Shown: positions 1 through 7,911 of the stretch, piece by piece
Layout: each line of letters begins with the position of its first letter
Position numbering within the stretch: position 1 is the stretch's first letter
Assembly: GCA_027487845.1 (NCBI GenBank)
Contig: JAIYCV010000033.1
Location: 1 to 64,000, forward strand
Length of the DNA stretch: 64,000 nt
Direction of reading: 5' to 3'
DNA from: Flammeovirgaceae bacterium
GTDB taxonomy: Bacteria > Bacteroidota > Bacteroidia > Cytophagales > Cyclobacteriaceae
Translations under genes and position numbers: made by a program
The notes under the pieces: generated by a model
Database searches by the model: none
Seen by the model: the letters and a program-made list of their open reading frames with translations, nothing else
Told to the model about the DNA's origin: nothing

Positions 1-810
1 ATAGATATTGGTTTAGTTAATGGTGAGCTTTTAGATATTGAGGCGTTCAAAGCCTGGAAATCCGATTTTAAAGACGCTAAATTCATTTTAAGTAAGGATG
101 GCAAGTATCATTGTGGCTCAGCCATCGAAAAGATGAGTAAGTCATATTACAACGTGGTCAACCCCGATGAAATAATCAACAACTACGGTGCCGATACGCT
201 GCGGTTATATGAAATGTTCCTTGGCCCGTTAGAGCAATCCAAACCTTGGAGCACACAAGGCATTGATGGTGTGTTCAAGTTTTTAAGGCGCTTCTGGAAC
301 CTCTTCCACAATGGAGAGAACTTCAGCGTAAGCGATGTAGAACCGACCCGCGCAGAATTGAAAGTGCTTCACAAAACCCTCAAGAAAATTGAGCAAGACA
401 TTGAGAACTTCTCGTTCAACACCTGCGTGAGCGAGTTCATGATTTGCTGCAACGAACTCTCGTCAATCAAGTGCAACAAGCGCGCAATATTGGAGCCGCT
501 TACCATTGCCCTATCGCCTTTTGCGCCTCACTTGGCCGAAGAACTTTGGGAGAAATTGGGCCACACCGATAGTATTCTTAATGCCAGCTTCCCGGCTTTC
601 GATGAGCAATACTTAAAAGAAAACTCTTTCGATTATCCAATTTCCATTAATGGAAAAGTTCGCCTTACCATGAACATGGCGTTGAGTTTATCAAAAGAAG
701 ATATTGAAAAGCAAGTGCTTGCCTCCGAAGCTGTGGCAAAATGGACGGAAGGCAAAGCACCTAAGAAAATGATTGTAGTGCCGGGTAAAATTGTGAATGT
801 TGTTTTATAG
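1..810 (+). CDS. leuS: Leucyl-tRNA synthetase, C-terminal part (5' end outside window)
   Basis: Charges tRNA-Leu with leucine in the cytoplasm. The reading frame is open from base 1, so only the last 269 codons are present. The class I signature KMSKS follows immediately after an AIE at about position 130-147 and is followed by NPDEIINNYGADTLRLYEMF, a typical LeuRS continuation. The anticodon-binding helical domain follows (SPFAPHLAEELWEKLG) and then the small C-terminal domain ending VPGKIVNVVL. The whole class I C-terminal architecture is intact. No terminator is visible before the toxin-antitoxin pair downstream. Identification is secure; the ATG at 133 is internal (inside KMSKS), not a start. 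Confidence 0.97.
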   Translation: MDIGLVNGELLDIEAFKAWKSDFKDAKFILSKDGKYHCGSAIEKMSKSYYNVVNPDEIINNYGADTLRLYEMFLGPLEQSKPWSTQGIDGVFKFLRRFWNLFHNGENFSVSDVEPTRAELKVLHKTLKKIEQDIENFSFNTCVSEFMICCNELSSIKCNKRAILEPLTIALSPFAPHLAEELWEKLGHTDSILNASFPAFDEQYLKENSFDYPISINGKVRLTMNMALSLSKEDIEKQVLASEAVAKWTEGKAPKKMIVVPGKIVNVVL

Positions 811-883
811 TTCGATGATCTCGGTTTTTACGCACACCCGCATTCAAATAAAAAATAAGCGGAGGTTTGTTTTTTCTTAAATA

Positions 884-905
884 TTTGTAATACATTTGTA
901 ATACA
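884..905 (+). promoter_or_regulatory. Tandem 11-bp operator and promoter of the toxin-antitoxin pair
   Basis: TTTGTAATACA occurs twice in direct tandem (884-894 and 895-905), and each unit is nearly palindromic with the following AA. The -7 box TACATTTG (891-898) matches the Bacteroidota TAnnTTTG consensus, with TTTG at 866-869 as a possible -33 element. Repeats overlapping the -7 box are where a ribbon-helix-helix antitoxin would be expected to bind and repress its own operon. The repeat is seen directly; the role is inferred. Confidence 0.6.
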
Positions 906-917
906 AACTGAGTCGTT

Positions 918-1166
918 ATGCTAAACGTAAGAATTTCAGACGATACCGAAAAAGAGCTGATAAGGTATTGCCTTGATGAGGGAGTATCTAAGTCCACTGT
1001 TGTAAAAGAGGCATTGGTAGCTTATCTCGCCCAGCGAAGAAAAACAAGTAGTTCATTTGAGGCAGGTGCTGATCTATTCGGCCAAGAAGGGAGCGGCTCC
1101 AGCAATAACTCAGTTTCTTACAAACAAAAACTAAAAGAAAAGCTGCATGCAAAGTACGCTCGTTGA
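918..1166 (+). CDS. Ribbon-helix-helix (CopG-type) antitoxin
   Basis: Predicted DNA-binding antitoxin of 82 residues. The N-terminus MLNVRISDDTEKELIRYC is a beta-strand followed by a helix, and SKSTVVKEALVAYLAQRR is the second helix, as in CopG/MetJ ribbon-helix-helix proteins. The hydrophilic tail from about residue 43 is the part expected to bind the toxin. Its stop codon lies 20 bp inside the PIN-domain toxin gene, so the two are translationally linked. A tandem repeat just upstream is the probable autoregulatory operator. Assignment rests on the short N-terminal pattern plus the partner gene. Confidence 0.8.
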   Translation: MLNVRISDDTEKELIRYCLDEGVSKSTVVKEALVAYLAQRRKTSSSFEAGADLFGQEGSGSSNNSVSYKQKLKEKLHAKYAR

Positions 1167-1557
1167 TGCTGGGCCCCTCATCGCATTGTTCGACAACAGC
1201 GATCAGTATCATAAACGTGCCGTATCATTCCTAAAAACCAGTAATGAATCGTTTATTACTACATGGCCTGTGATTGCAGAGGTTTCGCACATGCTTGATT
1301 TTAGCACGAAAACGCAAATCAATTTCCTGAAATGGATAAACCGTGGAGGTCTTCAAATTTTTGAATTGGAGTTTTACCACCTGATTAGAATCATTGAGCT
1401 CAGCGAAAAATTTAACGATGTTCCAATGGATCTTGCCGATGCGTCATTAATTGTTACATCGGAGGCCAAAGGAATTAGTAAAATCGCTAGTGTCGACTCC
1501 GATTTTTACGTCTATCGCGACATTCGAAACAAATATTTAACGAACGTTTTTATTTAG
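1147..1557 (+). CDS. PIN-domain ribonuclease toxin (VapC-like)
   Basis: Predicted Mg-dependent endoribonuclease, the toxin of a type II pair with the preceding RHH antitoxin. The acidic active-site set of PIN domains is visible: Asp7 in LVDAGPLIALFD, Glu45 in VIAEVSHML, Asp98 in MDLADASLI, and Asp117/Asp119 in SVDSDF. Its 136 residues are a normal VapC length. It overlaps the antitoxin by 20 bp. The cellular target (tRNA, rRNA or mRNA) cannot be told from the sequence. RHH rather than AbrB, MazE or Phd partners are common for this PIN subgroup. Confidence 0.85.
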   Translation: MQSTLVDAGPLIALFDNSDQYHKRAVSFLKTSNESFITTWPVIAEVSHMLDFSTKTQINFLKWINRGGLQIFELEFYHLIRIIELSEKFNDVPMDLADASLIVTSEAKGISKIASVDSDFYVYRDIRNKYLTNVFI

Positions 1558-1673
1558 GAGTCGATTGAAAATTGTCAAAATTCTGTTTCTTCCTTACTTG
1601 GCATAGACTCTTGGCAATTACCTATCCACCATTAGGTAACAATTACTTAATTTAGCGTTCTAAATCGATAGAA

Positions 1674-2672
1674 ATGCGCTATTCCAAAATTGTTGGCATC
1701 GGTCATCATGTGCCTGAAACGGTCATCACTAATCAATATTTAACCACCGTGATGGATACTACCGATGAGTGGATCCAAGAGCGAACCGGTATCAAAGAGC
1801 GCAGGTACATGGATCCCGCTAAGGATACTGTGGCCAACATGGCTGCAAAAGCTACTCGGTTGGCCTTGCAACGCGCCAATCTTACCGAAAAAGACATTGA
1901 TTTTATTGTATTCGCAACCATCACACCCGATTACTTTTTTCCAGGCTCGGGCGTACTTTTACAGCGCGAGCTAGGCCTTGAAAGCATTGGTGCGCTGGAT
2001 ATTCGCAATGCGTGTTCTGGTTTTATCTATGCTTTGTCAGTTGCTGACCAATTCATCAAGTCAGGTATGTATAAAACCATTTTGGTGATCGGTGCCGAAA
2101 TTCAATCGACCGCCATCGAACTTTCCACAAAAGGAAGAAATACAGCAGTCATTTTTGCTGACGGTGCGGGTGCTGCCATTTTACAACCAAACGAAAAGCC
2201 AGGGATACTTTCTACCCATTTGCACTCCGATGGTCGTTTTGCCGAAGAATTGTATGTGCGCGATCCTGGCAGCAGCCGGCCAAGGGAAGAGCGACAGCCG
2301 GAACAAATTTTAGATACCACCCATTTTAAAGTGGTAATGAATGGAAGTCAGGTATTTAAACATGCTGTTGTGAGGTTTCTTGAAGTAATCAATGAAGCCC
2401 TTGAAGCAAATGGCATGAAAAAGGAAGAAATCAACCTTTTAGTGCCTCATCAGGCAAACCTTCGGATTAGCCAGTTTGTGCAGGAAAAGCTCGCATTACG
2501 CGATGATCAGGTCTACAATAATATTATGCGATATGGAAATACTACAGCTGCTTCTATACCAATTGCATTAAGTGAGGCTTGGGCAGAAGGAAGAATCAAA
2601 GAAAATGACGTAATTTGTTTGGCCGCATTCGGAAGCGGGTTTACGTGGGCCTCGGCATTGATAAGATGGTAG
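1674..2672 (+). CDS. fabH: 3-oxoacyl-[ACP] synthase III (KASIII)
   Basis: Condenses an acyl-CoA primer with malonyl-ACP to start fatty acid synthesis. The 332 residues are full length. The catalytic triad is clear: Cys114 in DIRNACSGF, His259 in VPHQANLRI and Asn289 in YGNTTAASIP. The N-terminal YSKIVGIGHHVPETVITN and the C-terminal FGSGFTWASALIRW are typical. It stands apart from the plsX/acpP cluster in which fabH often sits, so it could be a second paralogue with a different primer preference; this cannot be decided here. The small gene at 2689 follows after 16 bp and is probably co-transcribed. Confidence 0.95.
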   Translation: MRYSKIVGIGHHVPETVITNQYLTTVMDTTDEWIQERTGIKERRYMDPAKDTVANMAAKATRLALQRANLTEKDIDFIVFATITPDYFFPGSGVLLQRELGLESIGALDIRNACSGFIYALSVADQFIKSGMYKTILVIGAEIQSTAIELSTKGRNTAVIFADGAGAAILQPNEKPGILSTHLHSDGRFAEELYVRDPGSSRPREERQPEQILDTTHFKVVMNGSQVFKHAVVRFLEVINEALEANGMKKEEINLLVPHQANLRISQFVQEKLALRDDQVYNNIMRYGNTTAASIPIALSEAWAEGRIKENDVICLAAFGSGFTWASALIRW

Positions 2673-2688
2673 CAAAGAATTTTAGTAA

Positions 2689-2913
2689 ATGAAAACAAAC
2701 TCATACAATCCAAGTCCGCTTGAAGTCGATTTTGCTAATGCATTAATGATCCTCCAAAAGGAGATACAAAAGCATTTGCAAGACAATGAAATCATCCATG
2801 TTGAAAGTAATATCAAGCGCGACAATCCGTTAGTCAAGTTTAATCTCCTCGATAAAGATGGCGATCCACATGAAGTGGTCATTCGAATCGTGCAGATACC
2901 AGATAAATTCTAG
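2689..2913 (+). CDS. Small hypothetical protein, 74 aa
   Basis: Not recognised. It encodes a short soluble protein with an amphipathic N-terminal helix (about residues 11-40) and a beta-rich C-terminal half with FNLLDKDGDPHEVVIRIVQIP. There is no signal peptide and no cysteine. It lies 16 bp after fabH and 36 bp before the S41 protease gene on the same strand, so it is likely part of one transcript. Support comes from the tight operon spacing and ordinary codon use; function is unknown. Confidence 0.65.
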   Translation: MKTNSYNPSPLEVDFANALMILQKEIQKHLQDNEIIHVESNIKRDNPLVKFNLLDKDGDPHEVVIRIVQIPDKF

Positions 2914-2949
2914 GTATCCATTTTTCACAGATTCGCGTTTGATCAAAAC

Positions 2950-4596
2950 ATGATGAAGAAAAGATATTTACTACTTGCGTTCGTTACAAGCCTTGCGCTT
3001 GTTTCATTTACTCCGCCTGCCGAACGTTATTTCGAGATAGCAAAGAACCTTGATATTTTCGCGTCCTTGTTCAAAGAGGTAAATGCATTATACGTAGATG
3101 AGGTAAATCCTAACCAACTTATGCGCGTGGGCATCGATGCGATGTTAAACTCATTGGACCCCTACACTAATTTTATTTCTGAGGACGAAGTAGAGGATTA
3201 CCGCACTTTAAACACTGGACAGTATGGTGGCATTGGAGCCTTAACCCGGCAAATCGAACACAGAACCGTGGTGAGCATGGTGTATGAAGCTTATCCTGCC
3301 TATAAAAATGGGCTTCGAGTGGGTGACGAAATCATCAAAATGAATGACATCGAGCTTTCAAAGCTGTCGCAGGACGAAGCTAATCAACTGATGAGAGGCC
3401 AAGTAGGAACAATAGTGAAACTTTCAGTTAAGCGCCTCAGCGCTGATAAATTGATTGATCTTGAGTTTAAGCGCGAAAAGATAAAAGTAAGCAACGTGCC
3501 CTACTTTGGCATGATTACAACCACCGTTGGCTATGTACAACTCTCCGATTTTACCCCCGATGCCGGCCAAGAGATAAAAAATGCAGTTGTTTCCTTACGG
3601 GAAAAGGGAGCGAAAAACATTATTCTCGACTTACGAGGCAACCCAGGTGGCTTATTGTTAGAAGCTGTAAACATCTGCAACATCTTTATCCCAAAAGGAA
3701 AAAAAGTAGTTAGTACGAAAGGTAAAGTAGAAGATAGCAATTTCGTTTATGAAACCAAATTCAATCCCATTGACACCGAAATTCCGTTGGTGGTATTGAT
3801 CAATCGAGGTAGTGCTTCTGCATCTGAAATTGTGGCAGGAACTATTCAAGATTACGATCGTGGCATTGTAATCGGAGAAAAATCATACGGCAAGGGCCTG
3901 GTGCAGGTAAGTCGCCCGCTTTCGTATAATTCGCAAGTAAAAATTACTACCGCTAAATATTACACACCCTCTGGCCGGTGTATCCAGGTGTTAGATTACG
4001 GCCACAGAAGAGAGGACGGCAGCGTGGGTTCCATCCCCGATTCGTTAAAAAGGGAATTTAAAACATCAAATGGCCGAACTGTTTACGATGGTGGAGGTAT
4101 TGAACCAGATATTAAAGTTTTGTCTATGGAGGTGTCATCTTTGACACAAGCTCTTTTTCTAAAAGGATTTATTTTTGATTATGCAAATCTCTATGCATCA
4201 AAAAATGTTGCGATTGCAAAAGCTGACCAATTTAAATTGACCGATTTTGAATATCAGGAATTTGTAACTTGGGTAAAATCAAAAAACTTTAAATACCAAT
4301 CGTCCCTCGATGTCCAATTAGCGGCACTTGCTACGAATTCTAAAAAAGAACGCTCCTACGGTGACTTAAAACCTCAATTCGAACAAATTGAACAAACACT
4401 CTTAGAAAATAAAAAGAACGAGTTCATCACCTTCAAAGATCAAGTAAAAGGAATTTTAGAGCAAGAAATAGCAGCGCGTTATTATTTGGAGAAAGGCAAA
4501 GCTGAAGTGGGTTTCAAATCGGACGCAGATATCAAAGAAGCAATTTCTTTGTTCGCAAAACCTGATCAATACGCAAAAATTCTTCAAAACAAATAG
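2950..4596 (+). CDS. S41-family carboxyl-terminal processing protease (Prc/CtpA type)
   Basis: Periplasmic serine protease that removes C-terminal segments from exported proteins. Residues 1-20 form a signal peptide or signal anchor. A PDZ domain spans about 85-170 (GGIGALTRQ, then NGLRVGDEIIKMND). The catalytic Ser290 is in INRGSASASEIVAGT and Lys315 in GEKSYGKGLVQ, with Gln319 four residues on. The Ser-Lys spacing of 25 and Lys-Gln spacing of 4 equal those of E. coli Prc. The 548 residues and C-terminal helical extension are normal for Bacteroidota members. The downstream alpha/beta hydrolase begins within a few bases of the stop, indicating an operon. Confidence 0.93.
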   Translation: MMKKRYLLLAFVTSLALVSFTPPAERYFEIAKNLDIFASLFKEVNALYVDEVNPNQLMRVGIDAMLNSLDPYTNFISEDEVEDYRTLNTGQYGGIGALTRQIEHRTVVSMVYEAYPAYKNGLRVGDEIIKMNDIELSKLSQDEANQLMRGQVGTIVKLSVKRLSADKLIDLEFKREKIKVSNVPYFGMITTTVGYVQLSDFTPDAGQEIKNAVVSLREKGAKNIILDLRGNPGGLLLEAVNICNIFIPKGKKVVSTKGKVEDSNFVYETKFNPIDTEIPLVVLINRGSASASEIVAGTIQDYDRGIVIGEKSYGKGLVQVSRPLSYNSQVKITTAKYYTPSGRCIQVLDYGHRREDGSVGSIPDSLKREFKTSNGRTVYDGGGIEPDIKVLSMEVSSLTQALFLKGFIFDYANLYASKNVAIAKADQFKLTDFEYQEFVTWVKSKNFKYQSSLDVQLAALATNSKKERSYGDLKPQFEQIEQTLLENKKNEFITFKDQVKGILEQEIAARYYLEKGKAEVGFKSDADIKEAISLFAKPDQYAKILQNK

Positions 4597-4601
4597 TGCA
4601 A

Positions 4602-5471
4602 ATGTCACTGAATAGAATTAAAAAGATGTGGTTGCCTATTCTCATCTTTTTTCTTTTTGGAGGGCTACTTTTTTTGATGGATTCGTGCCTTCAGTTTCGC
4701 ATGAGCAAATCAGAAATTGATCAATACTTTAAAACTAAAAAGAAGAAAGGCACTGTTCATCAATTTTACTTAGAGGACAGACGAGTAAATTACTTAACGG
4801 TTGGTGATAGCCTAAAGCCGATGGTAGTTTTTGTTCATGGTTCTCCCGGCTCCCTAAGTGCGTTTATAGACTTCATGGCCGATACCGCTCTACTTTCAAA
4901 AGCGCAGCTCATTTCTGTCGATCGACCTGGTTTTGGATACTCGAATTTTGGTTTTGCCGAACCTTCTTTGGAAAAGCAAGCTGCATACGTAATGTCCATC
5001 ATCGAAAAGCAGAAGGGTAATAGACGTGTTATACTGGTTGGGCATTCATTAGGAGGCCCCGTAATTTGCAGAGTAGCCATTGACTACCCCGAATCAATTA
5101 ATGGCCTTGTCATTGTTGCTGGTTCCATTGCTCCCGACCTAGAACCTAAAGAGTGGTTTAGGGCACCGTTAGCAACTCCTTGTTTAAGTTGGATGGTTCC
5201 GCGGTCGCTTCGCGCATCAAACAAGGAAATTTATAAGCTTAAACCTCAATTAGAGGAGATGATCCCACTTTATCCTAAAATCAAGGCAAATACAATTGTG
5301 ATTCAAGGAGGTAAAGACGATTTGGTTCATCCTGGCAATGCTAACTTTGCAAAAAAAATGATTACAAATGCCCCGGTACAATTAGTACTTCGCGCGGATA
5401 TGAATCATTTCGTGCCTTGGACTCATCCAGAATTGATACGAGAGGCTGTGATTGCCTTAATTGATAAATGA
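4602..5471 (+). CDS. Membrane-anchored alpha/beta-hydrolase
   Basis: Predicted serine hydrolase of unknown substrate. One hydrophobic segment (about residues 9-27) would anchor it to the inner membrane. The fold follows: oxyanion-region HGSPGS, nucleophile elbow LVGHSLGG with Ser149, acid Asp239 or Asp240 in GGKDDLVHP, and His269 in DMNHFVPW, numbered from the ATG at 4602. An in-frame GTG at 4596 overlaps the protease stop codon by one base and is an alternative start. The tight coupling to the S41 protease suggests a shared envelope role. The terminator at 5504-5537 ends the transcript. Confidence 0.85.
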   Translation: MSLNRIKKMWLPILIFFLFGGLLFLMDSCLQFRMSKSEIDQYFKTKKKKGTVHQFYLEDRRVNYLTVGDSLKPMVVFVHGSPGSLSAFIDFMADTALLSKAQLISVDRPGFGYSNFGFAEPSLEKQAAYVMSIIEKQKGNRRVILVGHSLGGPVICRVAIDYPESINGLVIVAGSIAPDLEPKEWFRAPLATPCLSWMVPRSLRASNKEIYKLKPQLEEMIPLYPKIKANTIVIQGGKDDLVHPGNANFAKKMITNAPVQLVLRADMNHFVPWTHPELIREAVIALIDK

Positions 5472-5503
5472 AATTGAGTATTCTTTAGGAGGTTAACAAT
5501 TAT

Positions 5504-5537
5504 AAAGCCCTTGAACTATTTCCAATTCAAGGGCTTT
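5504..5537. terminator. Bidirectional terminator
   Basis: Perfect 12-bp stem: AAAGCCCTTGAA (5504-5515) and TTCAAGGGCTTT (5526-5537) with a 10-nt loop. It sits between the convergent hydrolase gene and tRNA-Cys and can serve both strands. Confidence 0.8.
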
Positions 5538-5539
5538 AG

Positions 5540-5610
5540 AGGTCTCGAGCGGATTCGAACCGCTGTACGAGCTTTTGCAGAGCTCTGCCTAGCCACTCGG
5601 CCACGAGACC
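5540..5610 (-). tRNA. tRNA-Cys (anticodon GCA)
   Basis: Minus-strand cloverleaf of 71 nt. The acceptor arms GGTCTCG and CGAGACC are at 5604-5610 and 5541-5547, with T as discriminator at 5540 as expected for tRNA-Cys. The anticodon stem GAGCT/AGCTC encloses the loop CTGCAAA, giving anticodon GCA. The T-arm contains GGTTCGAATCC. CCA is not encoded. Confidence 0.97.
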
Positions 5611-5691
5611 ATTTTTTTGTTCTGCAAAAGTAACAATTACAGGTAGTAAATCAATGCAAACTTTGCCAATCTAGGCAATCTTCATAAAAAA

Positions 5692-5715
5692 GGGAATGCC
5701 ACTACTAGCATTCCC
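5692..5715 (-). terminator. Rho-independent terminator of rpsA
   Basis: Stem GGGAATGC (5692-5699) with GCATTCCC (5708-5715); on the minus strand it is followed by a run of T (the A tract at 5686-5691). It lies 24 bp after the rpsA stop codon. Confidence 0.8.
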
Positions 5716-5738
5716 CTATGATTTAACATCTAAACTAA

Positions 5739-7769
5739 CTAGCTCTTTGAGGAATTCATTTTTTCCTTCAACGCACTTAATGCTTCGATATCACCCAAAG
5801 TTGATTTCTCCGACTCTTGATTAATTTTATCAATTGTCTTTCCTTTAGGTGCCGCAGTTGCAGGTGTTGCAACTTTTTTCTTACCAGCGCCCGTAGGAAC
5901 AGCATTGGCAGGTGCTTCCTCCACCGAATAAAGCGCTTTGTGGCTTAGCACAATTCGTCTGTCTTCTTTCGAGAATTCAAGTACTTTAAAGTCTAAGCTT
6001 TCGCCAACTTCTCCTTTGCTTCCATCTTCCTTAACGATGTTCTTGGCGGCACAGAAGCCTTCCAATCCGTATGGTAGCTCAAGTACAACGCCTTTGTCGT
6101 TTTTGTTAACAATAGTCGATTTATGAACTGAACCAACAGTAAAGATCGTTTCAAAAGTATCCCAAGGATTCTCCTCGATGTGCTTATGGCTAAGGGCCAG
6201 TCTTCTGCTTACTGCATCTAACTCAAGAACCACTACTTCAAGATTATCCCCAACCTTTGTGAATTCGGATGGGTGCTTCACTTTCTTAGTCCATGATAGG
6301 TCAGATACGTGAACAAGTCCATCAATGCCTTCCTCTAACTCAATAAACAAACCGAAGTTAGTCAGGTTACGAACAATACCTTTATGTCGAGTACCTACTG
6401 CGTATTTTGCCAACACATCTTGACGTGTCCAAGGATCTTCTGTCAATTGTTTAATGCCCAATGACATCTTACGCTCTTCCCGATCGATTGTCAATACAAC
6501 ACCCGTCAATTCATCTCCCACTTTCAAGAAGTCCTGAGGATTGCGCAAATGCTGCGACCAGCTCATTTCACTTACGTGGATAAGCCCCTCAACACCTGGT
6601 TGCAGCTCAAGGAACGCTCCATAATCTGCCACGTTAACAATCTTCCCAGTAACTTTTGAACCAACCGTAACATCCGCTGGCAATGATTCCCAAGGATGTG
6701 GAGTTAATTGCTTCATGCCCAATGAAATCCGTCTCTTGTCTTCATCGAAATCAAGCACAACTACTTTCACCACCTGATCTAATTTAAGCATTTCATCGGG
6801 ATGGTTGATACGTCCCCACGAAATATCCGTGATATGAAGTAATCCGTCAACACCACCAAGATCGATGAACACACCGAAGTTGGTCATGTTCTTAATTACG
6901 CCTTCTAATACTTGACCCTTATCGAGGTTGGTAAGGATAGCAATTTTCTGTTGTTCAAGATCTTTCTCAATCAACACCTTATGGGATACGACCACGTTAT
7001 CGTTCGTGTTGTTGATTTTCACCACTTTCACTTCAATCGACTTATTCACATAAATATCGAAATCGCGGATTGGTTTCACATCAATTTGTGAACCTGGTAA
7101 GAACGCCTCTATGCCAAACACGTCTACGATCAAACCGCCTTTAGTTCTGCGTTTAACGAAACCTTCAATGATCTCATCTTTCTCCAAAGCTGTTTGAATA
7201 TATTCCCAGCCCTTCACCAACTTGGCCTTTCTGCGAGAAAGAACAAGCTGCCCCATCGCGTTTTCACGTTCTTCGATGAAGAGGTCTACTTTATCTCCAA
7301 TTTTAATATTTGGCGTGTCTTTAAACTCGGCTAATGGCACCAGGCCGTCTGACTTAAAGCCAATGTTAAGAATTACATCTTTGTCGTTTATGCCTACTAC
7401 AACGCCTTTCACTACTTCGCTTTCGCTGACGGTAGTAACCGTACCTGAATATTGTTTCAGTAAATCTTCACGCTGTGCCGTGGAATAACCTTCGCCAAAG
7501 CCTTTGGTGTCGAACGCATCCCAGTTAAAATTCTCTAATGAAATATCAGAGCTTACCGAGGCCTTTCTGGCTGTTACATCGCGAATAAGACGGCTAATGC
7601 CCTCTTCTTCTTCCGCTTTTTTTGCAGCTTTAAAATCTGCCAACTCGTCTTTTTCGAGGTCTACCGTAGCTACATCTACATCCTCCAACGCTCCTTTTGT
7701 TGCCAATGGTTTTTTTCCTGGCTCTTCTGCGATTTCTTTGAAGCCGTTGTCTTTTCTAACTTTTGCCAT
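5739..7769 (-). CDS. rpsA: 30S ribosomal protein S1
   Basis: RNA-binding ribosomal protein that helps recruit mRNA, especially important in Bacteroidota, whose genes mostly lack Shine-Dalgarno sites. Six S1 (OB-fold) domains are visible at about residues 118-182, 200-268, 286-354, 370-440, 458-528 and 545-612. Central repeats show the canonical NFGVFIDLGGVDGLLHITDISW pattern, and the second and sixth are more diverged. An acidic, Lys/Glu-rich N-terminal extension of about 110 residues and a Lys/Ala-rich tail flank them, as is common in this phylum. It is monocistronic, with its own -7 box, a structured leader and a terminator. Confidence 0.97.
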   Translation of the reverse strand: MAKVRKDNGFKEIAEEPGKKPLATKGALEDVDVATVDLEKDELADFKAAKKAEEEEGISRLIRDVTARKASVSSDISLENFNWDAFDTKGFGEGYSTAQREDLLKQYSGTVTTVSESEVVKGVVVGINDKDVILNIGFKSDGLVPLAEFKDTPNIKIGDKVDLFIEERENAMGQLVLSRRKAKLVKGWEYIQTALEKDEIIEGFVKRRTKGGLIVDVFGIEAFLPGSQIDVKPIRDFDIYVNKSIEVKVVKINNTNDNVVVSHKVLIEKDLEQQKIAILTNLDKGQVLEGVIKNMTNFGVFIDLGGVDGLLHITDISWGRINHPDEMLKLDQVVKVVVLDFDEDKRRISLGMKQLTPHPWESLPADVTVGSKVTGKIVNVADYGAFLELQPGVEGLIHVSEMSWSQHLRNPQDFLKVGDELTGVVLTIDREERKMSLGIKQLTEDPWTRQDVLAKYAVGTRHKGIVRNLTNFGLFIELEEGIDGLVHVSDLSWTKKVKHPSEFTKVGDNLEVVVLELDAVSRRLALSHKHIEENPWDTFETIFTVGSVHKSTIVNKNDKGVVLELPYGLEGFCAAKNIVKEDGSKGEVGESLDFKVLEFSKEDRRIVLSHKALYSVEEAPANAVPTGAGKKKVATPATAAPKGKTIDKINQESEKSTLGDIEALSALKEKMNSSKS

Positions 7770-7844
7770 AGATTTCTATTTCCCTAATTACATGCACCGG
7801 CCGGGTTTCCGATACAATTTGGTTGATAAACACTGTCAAATTAA

Positions 7845-7868
7845 CAGCCCACTTGTTTAAGTGGGCTG
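7845..7868 (-). promoter_or_regulatory. Hairpin at the start of the rpsA leader
   Basis: CAGCCCACTT (7845-7854), four-base loop, AAGTGGGCTG (7859-7868): a perfect 10-bp stem. It begins one base downstream of the -7 box on the minus strand, so it would form at or very near the 5' end of the rpsA mRNA, about 75 nt before the start codon. It is not followed by a T run, so it is a poor terminator for the upstream tolC-like gene. A 5' stabilising element or an S1 autoregulatory target are the inferred options. Confidence 0.6.
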
Positions 7869-7876
7869 CAAAGGTA
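7869..7876 (-). promoter_or_regulatory. -7 promoter box of rpsA
   Basis: The plus-strand bases read CAAAGGTA, i.e. TACCTTTG on the minus strand, an exact TAnnTTTG match. No clear -33 TTTG is present at the usual distance. Confidence 0.55.
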
Positions 7877-7911
7877 TAAAAATATTGGAAAGTATTGATA
7901 AAGAGACTTAT

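Noticed and set aside
761-1212. Minus-strand frames over the toxin-antitoxin promoter and genes
   Set aside because: They run across the promoter and antitoxin/toxin coding sequence and show no protein-like features.
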